Part shown: piece by piece, positions 16,673-25,571 of the stretch
Layout of the letters: each line of letters begins with the position of its first letter
Position numbering within the stretch: position 1 is the stretch's first letter
DNA from: an uncultured Deferribacteraceae bacterium
GTDB taxonomy: Bacteria > Chrysiogenota > Deferribacteres > CAMZNJ01
Direction of reading: 5' to 3'
NCBI GenBank assembly: GCA_947313825.1
Contig: CAMZNJ010000037.1
Span: forward strand, 1 to 39,399
Length of the DNA: 39,399 nucleotides
Notes under the pieces: model-generated
What the model saw: the letters and a program-made list of their open reading frames with translations, nothing else
What the model was told of the DNA's origin: nothing
Database searches by the model: none
Made by a program: the position numbers and the translations under genes

Positions 16673-17629
16673 ATGAAGATGGGAATTATTATTCAGGCTC
16701 GAGTTGGATCAACACGCTTGCCAAACAAAGTGCTGTTGCCACTCCCACGCATCTCCAATGATACTGTTTTGCACTGGGTTGTTGACAGGTGCTGCCAAGT
16801 GCCTATGTTAATGTTTCAAGGGGGGGGATGGGGGGATGACGCACCACAGGTATTGAGCAGGCTCAGTGGGTTTACGGTTATTGTCGCAACAACAACACTC
16901 AAGGAGGACGACGCAATTGTTGACTCCATGAGCGAACGCCTAACAAAGGCGACCACAGTTAGTAACGATTCCCCTGCTTTTCAAAGTGGGGTTGCTGTTT
17001 TTCGAGGCGATTCCGAAGATGTACTAAGTCGCTACTACCATGGTGCAAAGGAGCATAACCTCGACATTGTCATCCGTGTTACTTCCGACTGCCCATTCAT
17101 CGACCCGAGCCTTATTGCAGAAGGGGCAAAACAGTTTTACAACACGTACGACGACTTGGACTACATGAGCAACAACCTCGTACGGGAGTACCCACACGGA
17201 CTAGACTTCGAAATAATGACCTTTGAAGCACTAGAGCGAGCACACAACAACGGTGCACACCATCAGCGAGAACACGTAACAACATATATTCGAGAATCGG
17301 AACAGTTTCGCAAAAAACAGGTGGACAAAACAGATGGTGTCGCAAAAATACTGCAAAAAATAGAAACTCAAGGGCAAGTAGATCCATCGAATATTCGTGT
17401 TACCATCGACAACCATGATGATTATTTGCTACTTTTACGGTGCATAAGCACTCTAAATAAGATGGACAGTATTACTAGCACAAATACAAATACACCAAAA
17501 CACAAACACAGGTGGCTAGGCAGTAACATACACCTCGAAAGCCTAGTAAACCTATTCAACCAGCAACCACACTTGCAACTGATAAATCAAAACAACGAGA
17601 AGAGGAGCGTGAGGAATCGTAATGGTTAA
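16673..17629 (+). CDS. pseF: SpsF/PseF-type cytidylyltransferase
   Basis: The product is a CTP-dependent nucleotidyltransferase of the SpsF (CTP_transf_3) family. IIIQARVGSTRLPNKVLLPL is at the N-terminus, then VFRGDSEDVLSRYY and VIRVTSDCPFIDPSLI (the Asp-containing active-site motif), and HGLDFEIMTFEALERA. Between pseC and pseG it most likely activates pseudaminic acid with CTP (the PseF role), but SpsF-type enzymes also serve other sugars. Length is about 318 residues, with a hydrophilic C-terminal tail longer than usual. I chose the ATG at 16673, with GGAG about 6 bp upstream, over an in-frame GTG at 16643. The 3' end overlaps pseG by 8 bp. Confidence 0.75.
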   Translation: MKMGIIIQARVGSTRLPNKVLLPLPRISNDTVLHWVVDRCCQVPMLMFQGGGWGDDAPQVLSRLSGFTVIVATTTLKEDDAIVDSMSERLTKATTVSNDSPAFQSGVAVFRGDSEDVLSRYYHGAKEHNLDIVIRVTSDCPFIDPSLIAEGAKQFYNTYDDLDYMSNNLVREYPHGLDFEIMTFEALERAHNNGAHHQREHVTTYIRESEQFRKKQVDKTDGVAKILQKIETQGQVDPSNIRVTIDNHDDYLLLLRCISTLNKMDSITSTNTNTPKHKHRWLGSNIHLESLVNLFNQQPHLQLINQNNEKRSVRNRNG

Positions 17630-18581
17630 ATACATTTTTATTACTGAAGGGGGAAGGGACGTGGGGTTAGGACATTTATACCGCATGAGCGGGCTAATAG
17701 ATGCCCTCAAAAAAGATGAATACATACTGCTAGCAGATGTGGACGACTTGGGGGAGTCTGTCATACAAACATACAATTACAAAAAAATCATCAAAGAACG
17801 AATAATAAGGGACGCGTACAGCCTTCTAGGAGGCAATGTATGCGTTATCATAGACTCCTACAGCTACAGCGAACAAGAATGCTCATACCTAAACTCCGTC
17901 AACAAACGCTTGATATTCATGGACGACAGCTTTCGAATCAACTACCCACAAGGGGCAACAGTCATTAACTACAACGCTTACGCACCCGACAAACTAATAG
18001 TAAAATACGACTCAAGCTGCTACCTTGGTGCAAACTTTTTCCCACTGAGAAAAGGGTTCAAAGAGCACACCTACTCGCCATCAAAAAACGGCATAGAAAA
18101 TATACTCGTAATGCTAGGCGGATCAGACTCGCAAGACAAAAGCTCCAACGTAGGGTACTACCTAGCAAGCTATTTCCCACAAAAACAGGTACACGTTGTT
18201 GCACCAAACTCAACGTACGACCTGCGAAACCTTCACCACTACACAGGACTCGATGCCACAAATATGGGGAAACTCATGGCAAAATGCGATATCGCAATTG
18301 TTACAGCAAGCACCATCGCTTACGAATTAGCGTATTACGGTGTGCCCATGATTTTGTTCGGGGTGAGGGGCAATCAGCGAATGAACTACGAATATTTCAT
18401 CGAAAACAACCTAGCTTTTGGGGCTGGAAGAATATCTGCACCACACGTTTTCCGCATGATGATGGATCGTATCGCTATCTTGGAAGATCCTGTTAAACGA
18501 AGCTTCATAACACAAAAACTTTGTGGCTTAGTGGATGGCAGGGGCGTGGAGAGATTATTGGCGGTAATTCGCGGTAAGTAG
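17622..18581 (+). CDS. pseG: UDP-2,4-diacetamido-2,4,6-trideoxy-beta-L-altropyranose hydrolase, PseG
   Basis: PseG removes UDP in pseudaminic acid synthesis and has a GT-B (MurG-like) fold. The N-terminus EGGRDVGLGHLYRM (9-22) carries the catalytic His18 of the family's GxGHxxR motif. The C-terminal half shows ILVMLGGSD, IVTASTIAYELAYYGVPMILF and the NQRMNYEYF segment typical of nucleotide-binding GT-B proteins. Length (319) is normal. The start overlaps the end of pseF by 8 bp, indicating coupling. The operon in this window lacks pseH (acetyltransferase) and pseI (synthase). A repeat array begins almost at the stop codon. Confidence 0.85.
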   Translation: MVKYIFITEGGRDVGLGHLYRMSGLIDALKKDEYILLADVDDLGESVIQTYNYKKIIKERIIRDAYSLLGGNVCVIIDSYSYSEQECSYLNSVNKRLIFMDDSFRINYPQGATVINYNAYAPDKLIVKYDSSCYLGANFFPLRKGFKEHTYSPSKNGIENILVMLGGSDSQDKSSNVGYYLASYFPQKQVHVVAPNSTYDLRNLHHYTGLDATNMGKLMAKCDIAIVTASTIAYELAYYGVPMILFGVRGNQRMNYEYFIENNLAFGAGRISAPHVFRMMMDRIAILEDPVKRSFITQKLCGLVDGRGVERLLAVIRGK

Positions 18582-18585
18582 TGGG

Positions 18586-18920
18586 GGTGTGTGCACACAC
18601 GCTCACGCACACACACGCTCACGCACACACACGCTCACGCACACGCACACACGCTCGCACGCACACGCTCATACGCTCACGCTCACACGCACACGCACTC
18701 ACACGCTCACCACGCTCACACACGCACTCACGCACACGCTCACACGCACACACACGCACTCACGCACACGCACATACGCTCATACGCTCACACGCACACT
18801 CACGCACACGCTCATACGCACACGCTCACACGCTCACACGCACACACGCACACACACGCACTCACGCACACGCTCACACGCACTCACACGCTCACCACGC
18901 ACACCACGCACGCACACACG
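18586..18920. repeat. CACACG/CGCTCA repeat array between pseG and galE
   Basis: About 335 bp consist almost only of CACACG, CGCACA, CGCTCA and occasional CATACG and CACCACG words, filling the whole gap between two convergent genes. Long tracts alternate pyrimidine and purine. The plus-strand transcript would be C-rich, G-poor and unstructured. All three plus frames stay largely open and would encode Thr/His/Ala/Arg low-complexity peptides. There is no ribosome binding site or conserved segment, so I treat this as non-coding. Confidence 0.9.
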
Positions 18921-18921
18921 C

Positions 18922-19929
18922 CTAAGGCTTAGCCTTTGCAAGACGGTTACGCTTGTGCATCTCCCATTCATACGTTGTTTTCACAATATTGTCGATACTA
19001 GAGTGGCACGGTGCAAACCCGAGTATTTCGTTGGCACGCTGAGCATTGGCAACAAGCTCAGATGGATCGCCGGCACGCCTTTCCCCCAAGGTGTACTCCA
19101 CCTTCTTGCCCGTAATACGCTCCACCGAGTCGATAATCTCCATGATACTGAACCCCTTACCCGTACCAAGGTTGAACACATTAGTTGCCCCGCCGTTGCG
19201 AAGGTAGTTTAGTGCGAGCAGGTGTCCTTCAGCCAAATCGGACACGTGGATGTAATCCCGCACGCATGTGCCGTCGGGGGTATCGTAGTCGTTGCCATTA
19301 ACAGTCAGGGGCGTGCCTTCAATTACTGAGTTGACAACATTGGGGATAAGGTGAATGATGGGATCACGGTTGACGCCCATTTCGAGGTCAGCATCGGAAC
19401 CGCACGCGTTGAAGTATCGTAGCGATACCGAGCGTATGTTGTGGGCACGGCTAGCATCTTGGAGCACCTCTTCAAGCATGAGTTTGGATGATCCGTAAGG
19501 ATTGATGGGGCTTTTGGGAGAGTCTTCCGTTACGGGTGTAGTTTTGGGGATACCGTATACGGCCGCTGTGGAGGATAGTACAAAATTGTTGACACCAACA
19601 TGGTGCATGGCTTCCAAAACGGTTATGCCGCCGTGTAGGTTGTTGGTGTAAAAGGATAGGGGGTCGATCATGGACAGTCCTACCTCAATGAATGCCGCGG
19701 CGTGTATGACGCTGGTGATGTTGTATTCTTCCAACACTTTGATGACTTTTTTTCGGTCAGTGATATCCCCTTCGATGAAAGTGCCGTAGAGTTTGTTGAT
19801 GGGTTGTCCAGCGGAGAGGTTGTCGTATAAAACGGGTGAAAAATTGTTGTTATGCAGGGTTTTGGCAACATGGGAGCCAATAAAGCCAACGCCTCCAGTG
19901 ATTAAAACATTACCGTTTGTTGTGGGCAT
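18922..19929 (-). CDS. galE: UDP-glucose 4-epimerase
   Basis: GalE interconverts UDP-glucose and UDP-galactose (or the N-acetyl forms) using bound NAD. The 335-residue SDR protein has TGGVGFIG (11-18), the early YDNLSAG segment, HAAAFIEVGLSM, catalytic SSTAAVYG (119-126) and YGSSK with Tyr145 and Lys149. RYFNACG and the C-terminal RRAGDPSELVANAQRA are characteristic of GalE. AAGGGGGAA precedes the ATG. Its position next to the pse genes suggests a role in surface glycan precursors, although it is separately transcribed from the other direction. Confidence 0.94.
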   Translation of the reverse strand: MPTTNGNVLITGGVGFIGSHVAKTLHNNNFSPVLYDNLSAGQPINKLYGTFIEGDITDRKKVIKVLEEYNITSVIHAAAFIEVGLSMIDPLSFYTNNLHGGITVLEAMHHVGVNNFVLSSTAAVYGIPKTTPVTEDSPKSPINPYGSSKLMLEEVLQDASRAHNIRSVSLRYFNACGSDADLEMGVNRDPIIHLIPNVVNSVIEGTPLTVNGNDYDTPDGTCVRDYIHVSDLAEGHLLALNYLRNGGATNVFNLGTGKGFSIMEIIDSVERITGKKVEYTLGERRAGDPSELVANAQRANEILGFAPCHSSIDNIVKTTYEWEMHKRNRLAKAKP

Positions 19930-19982
19930 AGTTCCCCCTTTTTGTGTATTTATATTTCTGTTGCTAAAGATTATTAAGATAG

Positions 19983-20011
19983 ATTATACTAGCTATGTAG
20001 CTATTTATCAA
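19983..20011 (-). promoter_or_regulatory. Promoter of galE
   Basis: On the minus strand TTGATA (complement of 20006-20011), a 17-bp spacer and a perfect TATAAT (complement of 19983-19988) form a strong sigma-70-type promoter, about 55 bp before the galE start. Confidence 0.7.
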
Positions 20012-20139
20012 TACTATTTACAGTTTGATCGGCAAAATTTCTTGTCCCATGGTAAATAGTTCTTGCTTTTTTGTTATTGTTCGGGTATGCTTGTAATTCA
20101 GTTGAATGATTTAATTTGATTTAATTAAATTGTGTTTCG

Positions 20140-20213
<74 letters not shown>

Positions 20214-20323
20214 TCCCTTTTTCTCTCCCCCTTTATCTTAGTACTTTTCAGTACGCCTTCAGCATGCTTTATATTTTGCTCGTGCTTGCGTGCAGTAAGC
20301 TACTACTACAACTACTACAACCA

Positions 20324-21781
20324 CTACGCCTTGCGACTCAGGATAACAATCACGGCAACAGCGGTGGTGTAGAGCTCAAGGCGTCCTGCTATCATTGCCA
20401 AACTAAGGGTAACTTTAATATAATCTTGGAAAAAACTGAAATCGCCTACGGCACCGATGGCACCAAAAGAGGGACCAACATTGCCGATGGCAGAGATTGC
20501 GGCAGCAAAGGATGTCTCAAGGCTATGCCCGCCAGTGGAAACAAGCATGGTCGTAGCTAGTATGGTCAGTATGTATAGCATGATAAAACCTGTAACAATG
20601 CCCAGAGTGCTTTTCGGTACAGGCATTTTATTAATCTTGAGGGAAAACACACCGTTGGGATAAAGAAGGTATTTCAACTCGAGAACCATCTGCTTGAGCA
20701 TCACAAGTATGCGAATAGGCTTCACACCACCGGCTGTTGAACCGGCACAACCACCAACAAAAAACGTCATGAGCAACAAAAACTGTGCCTGATATGGCCA
20801 TAATCCGTAATCCGTGGTGGCAAAACCTGTGGTACTAATGAGGGATACGGTTTGGAATACCGACTCGCGAATTGCTAGTATCCAGTTGGTGTAGGTTCCT
20901 GTTGTCATTAATATGAAAAATATGCCCAAGGAAATAAATGCTACAACAGCAAAATAAAAGCGTAGCTCGGAGTTGTGAAAAAGGGACTGAGGTTTGCCAT
21001 TGTAAAGGGAGTAGAGGAGGGCGAAGTTGACGCTAGAAATAAGCATGGTTACGATAACAATAAACTCCACGTCAAACGTATTAAAATAAGGCACATAGGC
21101 GTTGTAAGGGGAAAAACCGCCAGTGGATACGGTGGAAAAAGTGAGGGTAAGGGCATCGTAAATACCTAAACCGGACAGCATCAACAAAAATGTGGACATG
21201 ATGGTGAGAAGAAGGTAAATAAGCCACATAATCTTTGCCGTAGAAGAGGCACGGGGAGCAAGCTTGCCAATACTAATTCCTGTCGCTTCACCTTGCATCA
21301 TACTCATATTGCGTATCCCCAACATGGGCATGGCGGAGATGGTAAGGATGACAATACCGATACCACCAAGCCACTGTGTCATGCTACGCCAAAAAAGGAT
21401 GGATCGGGGCAAAGCCTCAATATCAGGCAAAATACTCCCGCCAGTAGTCGTAAAACCTGACACAGTCTCGAAATAAGCATCTGCCCAGTGAGGAATCGCA
21501 CCTGAAAAATAGTAGGGGAACGAAAACAGGATCGAACTCAAAAGCCAAGAAGCCGTAACAATCACAAACCCCGTTTTAGGACGGAGCTTGGCAGGTGGAA
21601 CCGAAATATTGATGAGCGTAATAAATGAACCAATACTTATTGCTACAATAAAGGTGATGAAAAAACCCTTGAACGCGGTAGGCTCATTGAGGGCAAGTGC
21701 CATGAGCATGCAGAGAAATATGGGGATGGATAGCAGAAGCATCATGAAAGCGTTAACACGCAAAAGGATGGAGTGAAACAA
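20324..21781 (-). CDS. trkH: Trk potassium uptake protein TrkH
   Basis: This is an integral membrane subunit of the Trk K+ uptake system: 485 residues with about ten hydrophobic segments arranged as repeated membrane-pore-membrane units. The first selectivity-filter region is SGFTTTGGS (about 127-135); later pore motifs are STVSTGGFSPYN, ISTTGFATTDYG and the final SAIGNVGPSFG. FVGGCAGSTAGGVK and the C-terminal GRLELYT are family hallmarks. It starts 2 bp after the end of trkA and is almost certainly translated from the same message. Confidence 0.94.
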   Translation of the reverse strand: MFHSILLRVNAFMMLLLSIPIFLCMLMALALNEPTAFKGFFITFIVAISIGSFITLINISVPPAKLRPKTGFVIVTASWLLSSILFSFPYYFSGAIPHWADAYFETVSGFTTTGGSILPDIEALPRSILFWRSMTQWLGGIGIVILTISAMPMLGIRNMSMMQGEATGISIGKLAPRASSTAKIMWLIYLLLTIMSTFLLMLSGLGIYDALTLTFSTVSTGGFSPYNAYVPYFNTFDVEFIVIVTMLISSVNFALLYSLYNGKPQSLFHNSELRFYFAVVAFISLGIFFILMTTGTYTNWILAIRESVFQTVSLISTTGFATTDYGLWPYQAQFLLLMTFFVGGCAGSTAGGVKPIRILVMLKQMVLELKYLLYPNGVFSLKINKMPVPKSTLGIVTGFIMLYILTILATTMLVSTGGHSLETSFAAAISAIGNVGPSFGAIGAVGDFSFFQDYIKVTLSLAMIAGRLELYTTAVAVIVILSRKA

Positions 21782-21783
21782 AC

Positions 21784-23310
21784 TTAGCCCCCTGACTTAC
21801 ACTTATTGTTGGTGGGGATTCGTGCCTGCCCCTTAGGGAGGGTATCGTCGATAGTAGCAGTAGCAGTAGCAGTAGCAGTAGCAGTAGCAGGAGCAGTGGC
21901 AGTGGCAGTGGCAGTTCCAGTGGTTGCCTCGGAACCACCGTCCAAGTCGTCAAGGGATGGCACTGAGCCGTCGAAATCGTGTAGAACCGTGGAGATATTG
22001 GTCTTATTGACAAAAAGGTAAACCTCGTCCCCCTCCTGAAATACGTAAGAGCCGTCGGGAACCCAAACATTATCCCCACGCTTGACACACAGAACAATAA
22101 CATTTTTGTGCCTGAAACGGTACAGTGGTTCGTTGAGGAGGCGGTAGTTGCTGTGCACGGTAACGGCGACAACCTCTGCACGGGTATCGAAAACGGAATA
22201 CACATCTTTGACACTTCGCGACTGACGCACAATCTGCGTAATGGATGTAACCAACGCACTAGAAGGGTTAATGAGGGCATCGATACCCATTTCCGAGGCG
22301 ATGTTGGCATAGTTTTGTTTGCTAACGCGGGAAATGCTCCGTTTGACGCCGAGGGTTTTGGCATAGTGGGCAACAAGTATGTTGAATTCCTCGTTATCGG
22401 TAACGCAAATAATGGCATCAGCTTTGTGAATGCCTATCTCTTCGAGAACCGATTGATCAGAGCCGTCCCCATGGATGACCAGAGCTTTGGGGAGTTGTCT
22501 GTTGACACGCTTGCAAACGTCAAGGTCGGTATCGATTAAGGAGATGTGGAGCCCTCTATCGATGAGTATTTTCGCGGTGGTAACACCAACATTGCCCGCA
22601 CCGATGATAACAATATTACGTAGTTTGCGTCGGCTAATGCCTAGTTTTTTGTAGAGTTGTCGGAGGGCTTTGTCGGTGCCAGCGACGTAAACGTGTGAGC
22701 CGGATTCGATAACGTATTCGCCGTTGGGGATGATGAGGTTTTCGTGGTTGTCGAGAACACCGGCGATTACGAAGTCTTCGTCCATGAGTTGGCGGATACG
22801 TTTGACTGTTCTGCCGTTGAAGAATGATTGGTAGTTGATGAAGATGTCGCGGAGTTGTACCTTGCCGCCCACGAGGTTGATGAGGGCACTGCACCCCCCT
22901 TCTTGAATAATATTGGCGATGTATGTGCCTGTTTCTGTTTCGGTATTGATTATCCTGTCAATGCCTTCGATGATGTTGGCGTTGACGGATCCTGAGAGGT
23001 ATGCCACGGATTTTACGGTGGCGATTTTTTGTGGTATGTTGAATGCTTGGTGCATGAATATGCACGAGATGATGTTCATTTCGTCGTCGTCGGTGATGGA
23101 GATGAATATGTCGGATTCGTCTAGGTTGTTTTCTTTCATGAGGTCGATGTCGGTTGCGAGCCCTTCCACTGTGGAGCAGTCGAGTCGTTGGGAGATTACT
23201 TTGAGTCGATCGGCGTTCGAGTCAACGATGGTAACGTCCACGCCATCACCGACTAGTTTGTTGGCGACGTCGATGCCTATGTCTGTTGAGCCAAAGATAA
23301 CTGCTTTCAT
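21784..23310 (-). CDS. trkA: Trk potassium uptake regulator TrkA
   Basis: TrkA is the cytoplasmic NAD(H)/nucleotide-binding gating subunit of Trk. It has two RCK (TrkA-N/TrkA-C) modules. The first Rossmann motif is GSTDIG (7-12) and the second GAGNVG (237-242). Each is followed by a TrkA-C segment (about 150-220 and 370-450). The last ~60 residues are a low-complexity Thr/Ala tail created by a hexamer repeat, absent from the family, giving 508 residues against about 450. trkH follows directly. A strong promoter lies about 65 bp upstream. Confidence 0.92.
   Translation of the reverse strand: MKAVIFGSTDIGIDVANKLVGDGVDVTIVDSNADRLKVISQRLDCSTVEGLATDIDLMKENNLDESDIFISITDDDEMNIISCIFMHQAFNIPQKIATVKSVAYLSGSVNANIIEGIDRIINTETETGTYIANIIQEGGCSALINLVGGKVQLRDIFINYQSFFNGRTVKRIRQLMDEDFVIAGVLDNHENLIIPNGEYVIESGSHVYVAGTDKALRQLYKKLGISRRKLRNIVIIGAGNVGVTTAKILIDRGLHISLIDTDLDVCKRVNRQLPKALVIHGDGSDQSVLEEIGIHKADAIICVTDNEEFNILVAHYAKTLGVKRSISRVSKQNYANIASEMGIDALINPSSALVTSITQIVRQSRSVKDVYSVFDTRAEVVAVTVHSNYRLLNEPLYRFRHKNVIVLCVKRGDNVWVPDGSYVFQEGDEVYLFVNKTNISTVLHDFDGSVPSLDDLDGGSEATTGTATATATAPATATATATATATIDDTLPKGQARIPTNNKCKSGG
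21853..21916 (-). repeat. GCAGTA hexamer repeat encoding TrkA C-terminal tail
   Basis: GCAGTA, drifting to GCAGTG, is repeated about ten times on the plus strand and is read on the coding strand as alternating Thr-Ala dipeptides. It keeps the reading frame. It lies after the second TrkA-C domain. Confidence 0.95.
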
Positions 23311-23378
23311 TTATCACCACACTTTTGTAACGCTGAGGTTACAGTACTTGCAACATTCGTACTTGTAGTATTGTTTAT

Positions 23379-23406
23379 ATTATATTGTTTGCAGTATTTT
23401 TGTAAA
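23379..23406 (-). promoter_or_regulatory. Promoter of trkA-trkH
   Basis: On the minus strand TTTACA (complement of 23401-23406), a 16-bp spacer and TATAAT (complement of 23379-23384) form a good sigma-70-type promoter about 65 bp upstream of trkA. Confidence 0.65.
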
Positions 23407-23444
23407 GTGTCAATTAATTGTAAATTTTTCGGTTTGAAAATTTA

Positions 23445-23535
23445 GGATGCACATGCATACGCACGCACACTCATACGCACGCACGCACACTCATACGCAC
23501 GCACATGCATGGATGCACATGCATACGCACGCACG
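23445..23535. repeat. CACGCACACTCATACG-type array downstream of pyrE
   Basis: This short array has a 20-bp period (GCACGCACACTCATAC plus GCAC) flanked by two copies of a 24-bp segment 66 bp apart, each beginning GGATGCACATGCATACGCAC. Word composition resembles the array between pseG and galE. It lies between the trkA promoter and the 3' end of pyrE, with no coding content. Confidence 0.85.
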
Positions 23536-23592
23536 GTGCACACAACTAATTGGCTGTTGCTTCTTGGTTGTGTGCCCGCGGTGTGCTTTGCG

Positions 23593-24174
23593 TTAGATGT
23601 CCATGATTCTGCTACCCGGTTTGATTGGTTTGTCGCCAGTTTTGCAAAGTGGGCAGTCTTCGGGGAGGTATATTTCGGGAGTGTAGTCTAGCATACTGTA
23701 GAGGTCGTAACCGTGTTCGGCGAAGGGGTTGGATTCGTGTCGGTTGACGATGCATGCGATGCCGAGAATGTTCACGTCGCTTCTTTTGATAACGTCAACA
23801 CATTCCAAGACCGATTTCCCTGTGGCAACAACGTCTTCCATGATGAGAACATTGGTGCCTTTTTCAAGTGTGAAGCCACGTCTTAGGGTCATGATGTTGT
23901 TTTCTCGTTCGGTGAAGATGGCTCTTTTGTCCATGATTTCTGCTAGTTGGTAACCTGTTGTGATACCGCCTAGTGCTGGTGCTACAATGGTTGTAAAGTC
24001 GAGGTGTGCGACTTTTTTGGATAGTTCAATCAAAACTTTTTTTGCAATGGATGGGTATTGCATAAGCAGTGATGACTGCATGTAAACGGGGCTGTGTACC
24101 CCTGCTGACAGCAAAAAGTGTCCCTTACGTAATGCTCCAACTTCTTGGTATATTTTCAATACATCCATTTCCAT
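23593..24174 (-). CDS. pyrE: Orotate phosphoribosyltransferase
   Basis: PyrE makes orotidine monophosphate from orotate and PRPP. The 193-residue protein has the PRPP-binding motif VLIMEDVVATGKS (109-121), upstream APALGGI (65-71), and ends with CPLCKTGDKPIKPGSR, typical of the 'thermophile-type' subfamily rather than the E. coli type. AGGAGG lies 6 bp before the ATG. It is the last gene of the pyrB-pyrC-pyrE series, 52 bp after pyrC. Confidence 0.94.
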   Translation of the reverse strand: MEMDVLKIYQEVGALRKGHFLLSAGVHSPVYMQSSLLMQYPSIAKKVLIELSKKVAHLDFTTIVAPALGGITTGYQLAEIMDKRAIFTERENNIMTLRRGFTLEKGTNVLIMEDVVATGKSVLECVDVIKRSDVNILGIACIVNRHESNPFAEHGYDLYSMLDYTPEIYLPEDCPLCKTGDKPIKPGSRIMDI

Positions 24175-24226
24175 GGTCGTCCTCCTAAAGGTTTATAATA
24201 CGTTTTTCGGTCTTTAATTATTCAGT

Positions 24227-25507
24227 CTAGTTGTTTAATTCGTACACAAGCTCGCCATTTTTGAACGTATGGGTAACAATCCCTCGCATTTTTTTCCCTA
24301 TGAAGGGTGAGTTGGTACTTTTTGAGCGATTTAGTTTGGTGTCGTAGGTATATTTGTGATCGGTGTTGATTACGGCAATATCGGCACGCATTCCCTCTTT
24401 GAGTTCGCCCCTGTCGGATAGTCCGAGTATTTTTGCTGGTTTGCTGGATGTTAGTCGTACAAAGTCGTGCATGGTTATGTAGTTTTCTCTTACGAGGTCG
24501 AGGAGTAGGGGAACCATGGTTTGCAGACCGATTATTCCGAACGGTGCGGAGTTGAAGTTGGTATTTTTTTCGTCGAAATGGTGTGGTGAGTGATCGGTGG
24601 CAATAACGTCGATGAGTCCGTTTCGCAAGCTTTGTCGCAAGTAATCCACGTCGTGGGATTCTCTGAGGGGTGGGTTGACTTTGTAGTTGGTGTCGTACCC
24701 TTTGATACTTTCGTCAGTGAGGTGGAGGTGGTGGGGAGTTACTTCGCAAGTGATGTTGATGTTTTGTTCTTTTGCCCATTTTATGAGTTCGAGTCCTGTG
24801 GCTGTGGAGACGTGGGCAATGTGTAGGTGGCATTTGGTGAGTTTTGCGAGTAGGATGTTGCGGATAATCATAATCTCTTCGGTTTCGCTAGGGATACCGG
24901 GGATGCCAAGTTTGTGGGAGTTGGCACCTTCATGGCAGGCACCGTTATTTCGCAGGTTGGTATCTTCATTGTGTGAGATGATGGTGGTGTTGAACCCTTT
25001 GGCGTATTCCATGGCTTTACGCATCATCAATGAGGAGTCCACGCTTTTCCCGTCGTCCGAGAATGCGACGGCACCGGCGTCTATCATGAGTCCCATTTCG
25101 GCGAGGGAGTGTCCTTTTAGTCCTGTGGTTACTGCTCCAATGGGGTACAGGTCGATGAGTCCGGTGTCTTGCCCTTTGCGGAATATGTACGATGTGATGG
25201 CGGCGTTGTCGTTGACGGGGTTGGTGTTCGCCATACAGCAGGCAGTGGTTACGCCACCGGCAACAGCAGCTTTGGCACCAGTTTCAATATCCTCTTTGTG
25301 TGCTTGACCGGGATCGCGGAAGTGAACATGCATGTCGATCAAACCGGGTACGATGGTGGAGCCGTGGCAGTCGTATGTGTTGCGTGCGTCGGCTTGGGGG
25401 TTGTTGCCCGCCATTATGGATATAATGTGCCCATTGTCCATTAAAATAGAGCCATCGATTATTTCGTCGGGTGTAACTATTTTGGCGTTGGTTAAAAGTG
25501 TTCTCAT
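24227..25507 (-). CDS. pyrC: Dihydroorotase
   Basis: PyrC cyclises carbamoyl-aspartate to dihydroorotate using a binuclear zinc site. The 426-residue class I-type enzyme has DMHVHFRDPGQ (His60, His62, Arg64), the AGGVTTACCMANTNP segment (83-97), Asp151 in the position of the metal-bridging residue of this subfamily, His179 and His232 as further candidate ligands, and catalytic Asp305 in VIATDHSPH. CGGAG lies about 10 bp before the ATG. It is between pyrB (64 bp gap) and pyrE in the pyrimidine operon. No repeat insertion is present. Confidence 0.94.
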   Translation of the reverse strand: MRTLLTNAKIVTPDEIIDGSILMDNGHIISIMAGNNPQADARNTYDCHGSTIVPGLIDMHVHFRDPGQAHKEDIETGAKAAVAGGVTTACCMANTNPVNDNAAITSYIFRKGQDTGLIDLYPIGAVTTGLKGHSLAEMGLMIDAGAVAFSDDGKSVDSSLMMRKAMEYAKGFNTTIISHNEDTNLRNNGACHEGANSHKLGIPGIPSETEEIMIIRNILLAKLTKCHLHIAHVSTATGLELIKWAKEQNINITCEVTPHHLHLTDESIKGYDTNYKVNPPLRESHDVDYLRQSLRNGLIDVIATDHSPHHFDEKNTNFNSAPFGIIGLQTMVPLLLDLVRENYITMHDFVRLTSSKPAKILGLSDRGELKEGMRADIAVINTDHKYTYDTKLNRSKSTNSPFIGKKMRGIVTHTFKNGELVYELNN

Positions 25508-25571
25508 AAATGTTAACTCCGTGCGGGTTGGGAAGAGTTGTGTTTCCTAATTTAGTGTAGCTATTTTGTAT

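Noticed and set aside
18586-18920. Possible CRISPR array
   Set aside because: Units are short (6-10 bp), irregular and lack spacers; no cas genes are in the window.
18581-19212. Thr/His/Ala-rich open frames over the CACACG array
   Set aside because: Low-complexity products of a simple repeat, no ribosome binding site, and one of them runs antisense into galE.
24687-25307. Long open frame opposite pyrC
   Set aside because: Antisense to a clear dihydroorotase; no recognisable domain or start signal.
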